Counted from the first letter of the stretch, positions 9,061 through 19,890 are shown. The stretch is 24,131 nucleotides of DNA from Lactifluus volemus (GCA_022376515.1 WTXI01000461.1:1-24131); one strand, 5' to 3'. Numbers and translations: made by a program. Notes: generated by a model from the sequence alone, not told the origin.

Positions 9061-10001
9061 AAACTGTTGAGATCGAGGCATGGGCCTCACCGTTCCACGT
9101 ATTTCCACTTCAGAAACTTGTACGCAGTATGACTCAATGATACGAATAGATTTTACATACGAATACAATTCCGCTGTATTTCTCCCCACCCCTAATCCAT
9201 TCCTTGTAGCGCACTGCCAGTGAGAATCTTGTTAGGCACACTCCGACATCCACTCTAGTGTAAGGTCAGCCACGCGGCTGGCCTCGAAACTTCTCTATGT
9301 ACACCTCGTACGCCTTGTCTCGTGTCTTGCCTTGATTCCCATACTCTCGCCGTGATTCCTGGCTGATCCTCATGATTCCTGGTCCCCTGTTCTCGCCCGT
9401 TTCGTTCCAATGAAAGGGGCCACGTACGATCCATCTCGGCTATGAAACACTTACGCCTCGGCCATACTAGGGCTGATATAGGGCCGGAGCCGCCGGACAC
9501 GGCATGTCACAGCCTGAGGCCTGAGGCCTGACACTGACGTGGTTTCTATACGGGCGAGTTCCAAGGCTCAGCCAGACGATACCGGTCGATCATCTAGTTA
9601 ACGATACACCTCGATGACGTCAGCAACAAGCGCCACTGAGGCATATCAGGAGCGGGCGCTAGCAACGTTTACGTGTCATGGAAGTCATTTTGACGACTTG
9701 TCTCAAACGGTAGTATTGGACGGCGAATTGCGAACAAACCAGTAAGTACGGATATTATGTGACCATGTCGTATTCCCCTGACCGACCCTATCACGAGCCT
9801 TCTCAATTCTGCCGAATGCGAACTTCTGCGTATTCTACGTACCTGCCTCATGCACCCCTCAGGAACTGGAACCTTCCATGATCGCGAATTCGGACCATTT
9901 CTTCTCACCTTCAAAAAGCAAGTCATTGTAATCTGAAATGAAAGGCATGTTAAAGCGATAAGGTAGATTGCCGCTGCTTCAAGTTCTACCCCGAACTTGA
10001 C
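9061..10001. promoter_or_regulatory. Intergenic region upstream of the transporter, with a CRE-like site
   Basis: No gene is recognised here. A perfect TGACGTCA palindrome (9615-9622), the consensus for CRE/ATF-type bZIP factors, lies about 380 bp before the transporter start. A short tandem CTGAGGC-type repeat is at about 9512-9530. Minus-strand frames at 9255-9500 and 9669-9926 resemble nothing known. Regulation by bZIP factors is inference from one motif. Confidence 0.4.
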
Positions 10002-11758
10002 ATGATTTCTGCTAGTGCCCTCATATGGATCTCAATACGACCATTAGTACGAACGTGGGTGTACATGGTGACTTCGCTAGATCGCTGTCCCAATTGACTT
10101 GTTTTTTTTCAGTTTCTTGACGGTCGGTGCAGGGTTCGGATTGACCAAGGCAGGCTTCTTTCCGACAGAAGCCGCACGCGGTGCCGCCCAGATGGTGTTG
10201 GTGCGAAGGCTGGCAGATGGGCTGGCTTCTCTATGGCTCATCCCACAGTGCTCATAGAATCCGCTAGAACGTAGCATTGCCATGCCTTTTGTTCTCCAAG
10301 ATCATTCCTGCGTTTACTCCGCAAAATATTGGATCGCTTGTGCCCCTGACCGTTGTCGGCCTGCTCTACGGAATAGCTGGCGCGGCAATGGCTTGGGTTA
10401 TCAAACAAATTTTTTGGGTGCCCAATAGATTTCGGTGTGGAATACTCGCTGCAGGTGCCTGGGGGAATGTTGGTGACATCCGTATGTCTGCTATGTCAAT
10501 TTCCCTCTGAACCTCAGCGAAGTTTCATCTAGCGACGGCTATTGCAATGGGCATTACTGCATCTGCACCCTTCAATGGTGTCGGTGATGAAAACCTCGCA
10601 ATTGCATACATATCTATGCTGATTCTTGTCTTTTTTGTGCGTCCACTTCCCCGGGCCTGCAGCGTCGACAAAGCTAATTTTCCACAAGGTCACTCTCTTC
10701 CCCCTTGGAGGGTTTCTCAGCATTTCCAAGGACTTTGATGGACCAGATGTTGAATCAGAAGAACTTCGTAAAAGAATGCGCATTCGACGTAAACTGCTAG
10801 TGAAGACAGTCTTCTCTCTTAGATATATCCCGCGAGTTTTTCGACGTTCCAAAAAACGACTCGACCTTGAGGCTAGAAGTGACTGCCAAGAAAAAGGGAA
10901 TTTTTCTCTCTGTGAGACTGTGGGTAGCAAAGCAAGGGCTGAATGTACAACACCAACCACTACATCGCCGATGTCCACCATTGTTCCTGAGGACAGCACT
11001 TACCTCACACATGTTGCTGTACTCGAACGTACACCACAAAGCGCAGGCCACCATTCCTGGTCCCACCTCCCCTCCCGCGCAAAGCGCTTCCTAGTAGAGT
11101 TACTCAAACCCATACCGATAGTGATTGTATTTGCCGTCGTGATTGCACTCGTGGATCCCCTCAAGGCGCTCTTCCTTCCGCCATCCGCTGACTTCAACCC
11201 ACACTTTCGCCCAGTTGCGCCCGATGGTCAGCCGCCTCTCGCCTTCGTCCTTGACACAGCCACATTCATCGGCGCGGCGAGCGTCCCGATTGGCTTGATA
11301 TGCTTGGGAAGTGCGCTCGCACACTTGCCAGTGGGCTCGGGCAAGGCCTTCCCCCGAGGCGCGATCGTCGCGCTGGCGTTGGCGAAAATGGTCGTCACGC
11401 CTATTCTTGGCGTCGGTGTTACGCGATTCTTCGTGCACGTTGGGTTTGTCAACAGAGATGACAAGGTGTTACAGTTTTTGTGCATGTACGTGCGACAGTG
11501 ATTAGATGTGATCTTTTATCTGACGTTTTTCATTTAGACTGTTTTCTGGCCTTCCCACAGGTACAACCCTGGCACGTCGTTTTGCTTCTCAATTCAGTTC
11601 GTGATCCGTGCTCACTAATCTACTAGATTTACCTTACGCAGATATACTCGCCCACTGGCTCAGTGGAACATCTGTCAGCATTTCTGATTCCGCAATACGT
11701 TCTTATGCCCTTCACGATGATTGGCTTGGTTACGTATACACTCAACTACCTTTTCTGA
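10002..11758 (+). CDS. Auxin efflux carrier (AEC) family membrane transporter
   Basis: Seven exons: 10002-10054, 10113-10200, 10268-10481, 10533-10636, 10689-11485, 11538-11571, 11627-11758; 473 aa. Every junction was fixed by phase and by fit to the family pattern. Helix-rich blocks lie at about residues 1-160 and 290-473, with a hydrophilic loop between, as in AEC/PIN-like permeases. Recognisable stretches are LPCLLFSKIIPAFTP, GAWGNVGDIPTA, DTATFIGAASVPIGLICLG and the C-terminal SAFLIPQYVLM. Family members move small organic anions or regulators across plasma or ER membranes; the substrate of fungal members is mostly unknown and should not be assumed to be auxin. Intron 6 (11572-11626) starts with GC, not GT (CTG before GCACGT). 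It has a TCACTAAT branch-like site and ends in TAG. The stop at 11756-11758 gives the expected C-terminus. Gene and family are firm; only the GC junction is unusual. Confidence 0.9.
11572..11626 (+). other. Probable GC-AG intron (intron 6 of the transporter)
   Basis: Fifty-five nt from GCACGT to CTACTAG. Splicing here gives GLPTGTTL joined to IYLTQIYSPTGS, which fits the family. No GT donor in the right phase was found between the conserved LPTGTT codons and the in-frame stop downstream. A usual CAG/GTACGT donor would differ at two bases from the CTG/GCACGT seen. Confidence 0.75.
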
Positions 11759-12593
11759 TCAGCTTCGATGACACCTTCATTAGAAGATGCAACCTCTCTA
11801 GATCTATCCCTCCCATTCCATTCGTTGTATATCTGGTTCGGGACCTGGCTAGTTTGATGACCAAGAATTTTCCATGCATGTACTACTATTGGGTACCTTG
11901 TAGACCACATAAGAAGGATCAGTGGAAATAGTTTGCTTGATTAGTTCCTCATGCCTGTCTGTATTAGTACGTCGCACCGGCATGTTCTGCCATAAATCCA
12001 TCGTTCTCGGAGAACACCCTTCAAGTTGGCGATCAATGTTCCCTATGTAGTAGCGGCCATGATGGAAGTCTGATAGCTAATTATAATCTTCAGTCTCTGA
12101 TAACGCCGCTGGTAGCACCGATGCATTTCTTGGTGTCTTTGTGTCAGTAATCGCCTCGTAGGAGCTACTGGGTACTTCGTACCCCTCTTGGGACCAACGA
12201 CAGAACGTAACGAGTTATGGTCACGGTAGACCTTTGGTGTAAGGGAAACGACCAGGTAGTCTGTGCGTGAGCCTGCACCGTAGAGAGTTAAAATTATTTG
12301 AGCCACATAATCTGAGCCTTAGGAGAATGTGTAAATGATATCGTTATACAGCTGGAAAACGTCTGCACTTGTCGAACTTACTGCCAACTCGGTGCAAAGC
12401 CGAAAGGATGCAAAGTTCTGAGTCACTCTCACGATCACGTGAATATATAACGTGACGAGCCAAATACCAGCTTTAGAAGGACGCTTACCAAAGAAATCCC
12501 ATTGGATCGCGCTGGCTTCTCAGGAGTATAAATGGTGGGTAGGGTGTGCATCGATATCGTCGCGATAATTGCGCGATCACTTCTCTGGCCTTC
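11759..12593. promoter_or_regulatory. Transporter 3' flank and promoter of monooxygenase copy 1
   Basis: No gene is recognised. The promoter end has CACGTG at 12436-12441, an inverted CCAAT (ATTGG) at 12501-12505 within CCATTGGATCGC, and a TATA box (TATAAA, 12527-12532) in AGGAGTATAAATGG, 67 bp before the ATG at 12594. The ATTGG and TATA blocks are repeated before copy 2, so they were duplicated with the gene or kept by selection. Confidence 0.65.
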
Positions 12594-15130
12594 ATGAGCT
12601 CTACCGCTGACATCAATTTTGCCGCCTTGCCCACTTTAGAGAGGCTGGGAGCCTCTGTTCCCCCCAATCTCGATGTTGTTTCCGTGGCCCAGAAATGGTT
12701 CCAAACATTCGCTAACTTTGTTCAGACGGGCAATGTCAACGGTATCCTCGGACAACTCGTGGCAGATGCTTTCTGGCGGGACATCCTCGCACTCACATGG
12801 GACTTCCGCACCTTCTACGGCAGCGACCGCATTCACCAATTTCTCCTTGACCGTCTAGCATCTACCAAGCTCTCGACGCTCCAGCTCGATGAAACTACGG
12901 TGGCTGTTCAGCAGCCCTATCCGGACATAGTGTGGATTCAAGCATTCTTCACATTTTTCACGGCGGTCGGCACCGGGTCCGGTATCCTGCGCCTCGTTCC
13001 AACCCCCAGTGGAGAATGGAAGGCCCACACTATCTTCACGAATCTTGAGAGTTTACGTGGCTTTCCGGAGCTTACCGGTCCGTTACGAGAACAAGAATCG
13101 AAGCATGGCACGTGGCCAGAACAGCGGCGACAGGAGCGCGAATGCGAGGGCCCAGATCAAAAGCCAACTGTGCTTATCGTTGGCGGAGGCCAGTCTGGGC
13201 TCGAACTCGCTGCTCGACTCAAGTACCTCGGCATCAAGACGCTCGTCGTTGAGCGAGAGGCTCGCATCGGCGATCTTTGGCGAAAACGATATGAAGCGCT
13301 CTGCCTCCATGACACAGTGTGTACGTCCCATAGCAGCGACCCGTTGCGTATCTTCCCCTGAATAAGTTGTGATTATCATAGGGTATGACCACATGCCGTA
13401 CATACCGTGAGTACCGGCCGTCCTTTCCGAGACATTGTCCAGGTGTCGGAATATCTTGCACGTTGCAGCTTCCCGCCAACCTGGCCAGTCTTTTCTCCTG
13501 CACCGAAAGTGAATATTTTGTCTTTCGCGGAGAATATAAACTGACGCCACGTGTGTCCAGATTGCAGATTGGCTCGAGAGTTACGCGCACAGCCTTGAAC
13601 TGGATGTGTGGACATCCTCTACTGTCACGCGGGCTTCGCAGGACCCCGAAACGAAGAAGTGGACAGTGGAGATTGAACGCACCAACTCAGGATCACGGAC
13701 ATTCGTGGTTAATCATCTCGTGTTCGCCGTGGGTATTGGCGGTGGGACCCATAATATGCCCCAACTTCCCGGCGCGGTGTGTGTTCCTGATTTCATTCTA
13801 CTCATCTGTCTAACTCTGAAAGTCCAGGAGGAATTCAAAGGCGTCATCGTGCATGCTGGTAATTACACAAAGGCCAAAGATTACGAGGGAAAGAAGGTAA
13901 TCGTGGTAGGGGCTTGTACTTCTGGTATGCCCATATCAGTTTATGCAGCATAAGCTTTCATTTCACGAAATGAATGATAGGTCACGATGTAGCAAAGGAC
14001 CTCCACGACCATGGTGTCGGTGTGTTCCTAGTTCCTCCTTTTTGATGTGCCCTGGTGACCCGGCGTTCATCAGATGTGACCATCTTTCAGCGGAGCTCGA
14101 CCTATATTATGTCGGTCAAGCATGGTATTCCGGGTGTCTTTGGAAGTTCGTGCATTCTCTATACGCGCCTGGTAATTGAAGTCCTGAATATTGGTGAAAC
14201 CAGGCCTCTATTACGAAGGCGGACCATCACCAGATGTCGCCGATCGTATCAATGCATCCTTCCCGAACTATATCCAGAAACCTCTCCATCAGCGGATTGT
14301 TGCAGACATTGCAGACAAAGATAGGTCCGTGTATGAGTGGCTCCACAGACACCACATCCTCAGGCACCACTTTAGGGAGACCCTAGATGGGCTTCGCCGA
14401 GTTGGTTTTAGACTAAACATGGGTATAGATGGTTCAGGATTCATATTACTTGCGTGGAGCAAGGCCAGCGGGTACTATTTCGGTACGATGATTCCGGACT
14501 TTCTCTCACAGAACCATAAACGCGAGGCACAGATGTGGGCGCGAGCCAGCTGATAATTGATGGCAAGATCAAACTCAAGAACGATAGCCAGCTAGCTCGC
14601 TTTACACAAGATGGCCTGGAGTTCACGGATGAGAGTATACTTGATGCGGATGCCGTGATTTTTGCGACTGGGTAAGATCCTTCACATTCTTTTAGACCCT
14701 AGCTCATGGCATTCAGATATGGTGATGCACGGGACCCACTACGCTCCATACTTGGACCAGAAGTTGGCGCGCGTCTGAAGCCAATATGGGGGCTCGACCA
14801 CGAGGGTGAGATACAAGGTGCATGGCGCGATCTCGGGATCCCACGACTGTGGTGCATGATGGGTAAATCCTACTATGCTACCCATAGAACAACGACTGAA
14901 AACAGGTACAGGAAACTTTGCTTTGTGCCGATTCCATTCAAAGCATATTGCCTTGCGTTCGTCCTTCCAAATCTCACACTCCCTTGTTGCGTTTTGCTGA
15001 TAATGTGATATGTATAAAGAAATCAAAGCGATAGAAGAAGGCTTATTTGATGAAAAAAGGTATAGCTTGGAGACGTCCTTAGAGTAATCGAGATCAGCTA
15101 TCACATCGCGTGTATTTATGTCATGTGGAC
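12430..15130 (+). repeat. Tandem segmental duplication, unit 1
   Basis: Direct repeat partner of about 17110-19890; the two start codons are 4735 bp apart. Similarity covers the proximal promoter, all 13 exons, all 12 introns and a short 3' flank. Exons, especially exon 1, are clearly more alike than introns. Ends are judged by eye and uncertain by some tens of bases. Confidence 0.85.
12594..15087 (+). CDS. NTF2-like/flavin-containing monooxygenase fusion, copy 1
   Basis: Thirteen exons: 12594-13320, 13382-13406, 13469-13508, 13561-13776, 13828-13924, 13981-14019, 14074-14145, 14204-14324, 14376-14482, 14533-14671, 14717-14862, 14912-14956, 15020-15087; 613 aa, no internal stop. Residues 1 to about 165 look like an NTF2/SnoaL-like domain (VAQKWFQTFANF, AFWRDILALTWDF). 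The FMO core follows: FAD-binding VLIVGGGQSG (193-202), FMO-type FKGVIVHAGNY (339-349), second nucleotide-binding site VVGACTSG (about 362-369) and ATGYGD (526-531). Such enzymes use NADPH, FAD and O2 to oxygenate or decarboxylate small molecules; the substrate is unknown. The fused layout and HMPYIPFPPTWPVFSPA are typical of fungal CzcO/YUCCA-like FMOs. No signal peptide or membrane anchor, so probably cytosolic. It lies downstream of the AEC transporter on the same strand, with its own TATA box. Confidence 0.9.
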
Positions 15131-17102
15131 ATCATCACATTGTGCACCCTAGAGGGTGAGGGCACAGAGGTGCGTGAACGGAAACAGAACAAGAATGAGA
15201 TACGCCTCGGAGAATAGCCTGAGGGCAAATGACAACAAGACCCGAAAAGACTCGAAGAATGGACGAATGAAGGCACGCCCGAAATGGAAAGTCCGCGGAG
15301 CCTCGGGCCGGCAATAATATCAAGGGGACCACCTGGCGCGTCCCTTATTACCAACCAGTCACCTCTCATCCGTTCGCGATAATTCCTGGGCGATCACCCT
15401 TGTAGTACCCATTTAGCGAGTTCTCTGATCGTTGGCATGGAATCGTGGATTTTTTGCCGTCATTTTTATGCCTGGAATTCTATTGGCTGCCAGCGCAGTT
15501 TGTTAACGTGATCTCGACCGCGCTCACACTCTCGAAGTCGACTTCTCGCTTTACGCCATACGAGACGGGTCAGAATTCTCGCCCACCGCTTTTCCGATCT
15601 TCCTTGACACTCTGGGATTTTTCTTCCTTCATCCGCAAAGCAGATGTTTGAGGCCATGTAGGACCACGTGAGATCTATCCTCACGTGTTTTGTTTTACGG
15701 ATGAAGATGACTTATCGTCAAAGGCGCAGGTATGTTATTGAGAATTCTTGGCCGTTTTTCATGCCTACTAGCATGATTTGGCTGCTCCGAACACAAGTAG
15801 GCATCGACACAGTATAGAGAAAATCCGGCTATATGCGTGTGCAACCGTTTTGTGATACAGGGAACAGCTTGGCAGCAGAATCTTCGTCATGTTTCATACC
15901 ATACCGGCGTAGAGGCACTGAAAGTTTCAGTTAGCAAGAACTGGGATAACCCAGTGGCTGATGGCACATCTACATACATCCGCATTGGATAACTATACTA
16001 GTCGACAACCTCGTCGATTTCTGCTTGCAATTCCGGCTCAAAACGTAGTCCTAGGTGAAGCGAGATGTTGTAAATCCTAACGCCGATCCTCTGGCCCATT
16101 GGTGAGCTTCAGGATACCATTTTGCGACTCTCTCGGTCTGTTCTTATTTGTGTGTCCAGGGTGTACATTCGAAACGCCTATACTGGGTCATCACTTCAAA
16201 TCTCCTATTCTCTACAACTCCCGATGTCATCATCATCGTCGTCATCATCCCTAAGCACCTCATACCACCCTTTTTTCTCCACACGGTGAGGCCCCTCATC
16301 AAAAAGGAGCCTTCTGATAGCAACAGTGTTTGGCTTGATGTTGCCACATCCGGGTGCGAAAGTCCCCCTCATCGTGGACTCGTCACTCTTCCATATGGCG
16401 CTGTATGCGACCTGCTGCCGATTCTGTGAAGATGTTCACAGTCAACTCACTAATTGCCATGTTGACGAGCATCGTTACCTCAATCTCTTCGAGGAACCCA
16501 TCCCCGACCACTGTGACGAGGCGCCAGATCCCATTTCCACCAAGCGCCCATGCGACATCCCCATCCTATGATTCGAGAAAGTGAATACCCACACCTAAAT
16601 TCTTGAAAGGCACCCACTTGGAAAACATAATGCCATGGCTGGCTTGCCCAACCTGGCGTGCCACCTGGCCTGACTAGTGGGCCTTCAAGGACGTATGGCA
16701 GGGTTGAAGCCTCAATAGAGTCTCTTCGCCAGATTGAAGGAGAGATGTTGGGTGGCATATTCCCACGTTTCCGTTTGAAGAAGGCCCGAATCAATGTGAG
16801 AGCGGAAGTCTTGGGCATGAGTGGAGGTCGAGATTTCGTGATGAGGGCGACAGTTTGTGATGTAAAACTATCCAAGAGTTCACTTTAAATGTGAACGGAT
16901 GTGCCACAAGCACGAGTGGTCTTTCATCCTTTCATCCACAATCCACAGAGCTTTAGTGGATCGACACAATCGCTTGGCTTTGCTCAGCGCGGACAAAGGC
17001 GGCGTTCACCGATATCAGGTGATCCAGCCCTTGCCACTTGTGGCTGATGGAAAGATGATCGATGATCTCCCGCGTCGGGACCCGCGATTCTCCGCCGGGT
17101 AC
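15088..17102. other. Spacer between the monooxygenase copies, no recognised gene
   Basis: About 2 kb. Contents: the copy-1 3' flank; an inverted repeat holding two CACGTG cores (15665-15687); a TCA/TCG-rich microsatellite at about 16227-16249; and a stretch at 16330-16880 with long open frames on both strands, the longest being 16480-16875 on the minus strand (131 codons). I cannot match either strand to a family, and the frames are interrupted. Perhaps a decayed gene, perhaps chance. Confidence 0.45.
15665..15687. promoter_or_regulatory. Inverted pair of CACGTG (E-box) sites
   Basis: CACGTGAG (15665-15672) and CTCACGTG (15680-15687) form 8-bp inverted arms with a 7-nt spacer. CACGTG is the usual core for bHLH factors. 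It lies about 580 bp after the copy-1 stop and 1.6 kb before the copy-2 start, so any target gene is unclear. Confidence 0.4.
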
Positions 17103-17328
17103 GACGAACATTCACGTGACCAATCTGACTGATGCGGTCCAAAGCCCATACCAACTTTGGAAGGGCACTTACGCAAATAATCTCGTGGGTCCGTCCTCTA
17201 AATGACATGCTCTGATCCCATTGGATCGCTAACCGACTTCTGAGGAGTATAAATGGGTGAGTGGGGTGCAGTGTGGATTGACATCTATCGTGATTGTTGC
17301 ACGACAATTTTATCTCCTTCAACAAGAC
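17103..17328 (+). promoter_or_regulatory. Promoter of monooxygenase copy 2
   Basis: It contains CACGTG (17113-17118), CCAAT (17120-17124), ATTGG (17220-17224, in CCATTGGATCGC) and TATAAA (17248-17253), 81 bp before the ATG. The order CACGTG, ATTGG, TATA is the same as before copy 1. The region between CACGTG and ATTGG is longer here and diverged, so the two genes could differ in expression. Confidence 0.65.
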
Positions 17329-19890
17329 ATGAACTCTACTTCTGACATCAACTTTGCCGCCTTGCCCACTTTAGAGAGGCTGGGAGCCTCTGTTCCCCCA
17401 AATCTCGATGTTGTTTCCGTGGCCCAGAAATGGTTCCAAACATTCGCTAACTTTATTCAGGCGGGCGATGTCAATGGTATCCTCGGTCAACTCGTGGCAG
17501 ATGCTTTCTGGCGGGACATCCTCTCACTCACATGGGACTTCCGCACCTTCTACGGCAGCGATCGCATCCACCAATTTCTTCTTGACCGTCTAGCATCGAC
17601 CAAGCTCTCGACACTCCATCTCGATACCACTACCGCGGCTGTTCAGCAGCCCTATCCAGACATAGTGTGGATTCAAGCATTCTTCACATTTTCCACGGCG
17701 GTCGGTACGGGTTCTGGTGTCTTGCGCCTCGTTCCAACGCCTAGTGGAGAATGGAAGGCTCACGCGATCTTCACGAATCTCGAGAGTCTACACGGCTGCC
17801 CGGAGCTTATCGGCCCGTTACGAGAACAAGAACCAAAGCATGGCACGTGGCCAGAACAGCGGCGACAAGAGCACGAATGCGAGGGCCCAGATCAGAAGCC
17901 GGTCGCGCTTATTGTTGGCGGAGGCCAGTCTGGGCTCGAACTCGCTGCTCGACTCAAGTACCTCGGCGTCAAGACGCTCGTCGTTGAGCGAGAGGCTCGC
18001 ATCGGCGATCTCTGGCGAAAACGATATGAAGCGCTCTGCCTGCATGACACAGTGTGTACGTCCCATAGCAGCGCCCCATTGCATATCTTCCCCTGAATAA
18101 GTTGTGATTATCATAGGGTATGATCACATGCCGTACATACCGTAAGTACCGGCTCTGTCGTTTCCGAGACATTGTCCTGCACATTAAGTGTCGGAATCTC
18201 TTGCACGTTGCAGCTTTCCGCCAACCTGGCCAGTCTTTTCTCCTGCACCGAAAGTGAATATGTTGCCTTTCCCATAGAATGTGTATTGACATCACGCGCG
18301 TGCAGCTTGCAGACTGGTTTGAGAGTTATGCGCACAGCCTTGAATTGGATGTGTGGACATCCTCTACTGTCACGCGGGCTTCGCAGGACCCCGAAACGAA
18401 GAAGTGGACAGTGGAGATTGAACGCAGTGGCTTGGGGTCACGCACACTCGTAGTTAATCACCTTGTATTTGCTGTGGGCTTTGGCGGTGGGACTCATAAG
18501 ATGCCCCAACTTCCCGGCGCGGTGTGTGTTCCTGAATTCATTCTAATCATCTGTCTTACTTTGAGGGTCCAGGAGGAATTCAAAGGCACCATCGTGCATT
18601 CTGGTCATTACACAAAGGCCAAAGATTATGAAGGAAAGAAGGTAATCGTGGTAGGGGCTTGTACTTCTGGTATTTTCATATCAGTTTGTGCAGCGTATAC
18701 TTTCATCTCAACAAAATGAATGATAGGCCACGACATAGCAAAGGACCTCCACGACCATGGTGTCGGTGTGTTCCTGGTCCCTTTTTCTTAAAGTTACCCT
18801 GGTGACCCAGCGTTTATCAGATGTGACAATGTTTCAGCGGAGCTCGACATATATCATGTCGGTCAAGCACGGTATTCCGGCTCTACTCGGAAGTTCGCGC
18901 AGTTTTTACACGATATGCTCTCCTGGCAACTGAATATTGGTGGAAACAGGCCTCTACCACGAAGGTGGACCATCACCCGATGTCGCCGATCGTATCAACG
19001 CATCCTTTCCGAATTACCTTCAGAAGCCTCTTCATCAACGAATTGCCGCTGACATTGCAGACAAAGACAGGTCCGTGGATGAGTAGCTCCATTTATTCCA
19101 CTTCTTGGACGACATTTTCAGGGAGACTTTGGAAGGGCTTCGCCGAGTTGGTTTTCGACTCAACACGGGTATAGATGGGTCGGGATGCATTTTACTGGTG
19201 TGGACCAAGGCCAGCGGGTACTACTTTGGTGCGAGAATCGCGGACTGCTTTTCTCACAGAACCATAAATGCGAAGCACAGATGTGGGCGCGAGCCAGCTG
19301 ATAATTGATGGCAAGATCAAACTCAAGAACGATAGCCAGCTAGCTCGCTTTACGCAAGATGGCTTGGAGTTCACGGATAGGAGTATACTTGATGCGGATG
19401 CCGTGATTCTTGCGACTGGGTAAGATCTTTCACATCCTTTTTTGACCCCTAGCTCATGGCGTTCAGATATGGTGATGCACAGGATTCGCTGCGTTCCGTA
19501 CTCGGACCAGAAGTTGGCGCGCGTCTGAAGCCAATATGGGGGCTCGACCCCGAAGGCGAGATACAAGGTGTATGGCGCGATCTCGGGATCCCACGAGCGT
19601 GGTGCATGATGGGTAAATCCACCCATGCTAGTATAGGATAACGACTGAAACAGGTACAGGGAATTTTGCTTTGTGTCGGTTCCATTCTAAGCACATTGCG
19701 TTGCGTGCGTCCTCCAAACTTCACACTCGCTTGTTTGCGTTTTGCTGATAGTGCAATATGTTTTATAGAAATCAAAGCGATCGAAGAAGGCTTATTTGAT
19801 GAGAAAAGATATTCCTTGGAGACGACCTTAGAATGACCGAGCTCAGTTATCACGTCCAAATATTTTTTGTCATTGTGCGCCTAATCTCAA
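17110..19890 (+). repeat. Tandem segmental duplication, unit 2
   Basis: Direct repeat partner of about 12430-15130. Most length differences lie in introns (intron 2 is 72 nt here, 62 nt in unit 1), while every exon keeps its length. Confidence 0.85.
17329..19836 (+). CDS. NTF2-like/flavin-containing monooxygenase fusion, copy 2
   Basis: Thirteen exons: 17329-18055, 18117-18141, 18214-18253, 18306-18521, 18573-18669, 18727-18765, 18821-18892, 18950-19070, 19122-19228, 19281-19419, 19467-19612, 19660-19704, 19769-19836; 613 aa, each exon equal in length to its copy-1 partner. The same motifs are intact: LIVGGGQSG, FKGTIVHSGHY, VVGACTSG and ATGYGD. In the first 242 residues I count about 20 differences from copy 1 by eye. 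Others lie in likely substrate-side segments, such as GIPALLGSLYHEGG for GIPGVFGSLYYEGG, and GSGCILLVWTKASG for GSGFILLAWSKASG. Cofactor sites are unchanged, so it should be an active enzyme, possibly with altered specificity or expression. It is not a pseudogene: all donors and acceptors are usable and the stop (TGA, 19834-19836) is at the same codon as in copy 1. Confidence 0.9.

Noticed and set aside
10529..11485. Several minus-strand frames opposite the AEC transporter
   Set aside because: These are antisense shadows of well-supported + strand exons.
14134..14203. Intron 14134-14203 as the main model for FMO copy 1 intron 7
   Set aside because: The donor at 14146 gives the same exon length as copy 2 and the usual spacing of the family. 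The 14134 site is kept only as a possible alternative.
16480..16875. 131-codon minus-strand frame as a gene
   Set aside because: No known family, no start or splice context, and an opposing + frame is also open. Kept only as a finding.
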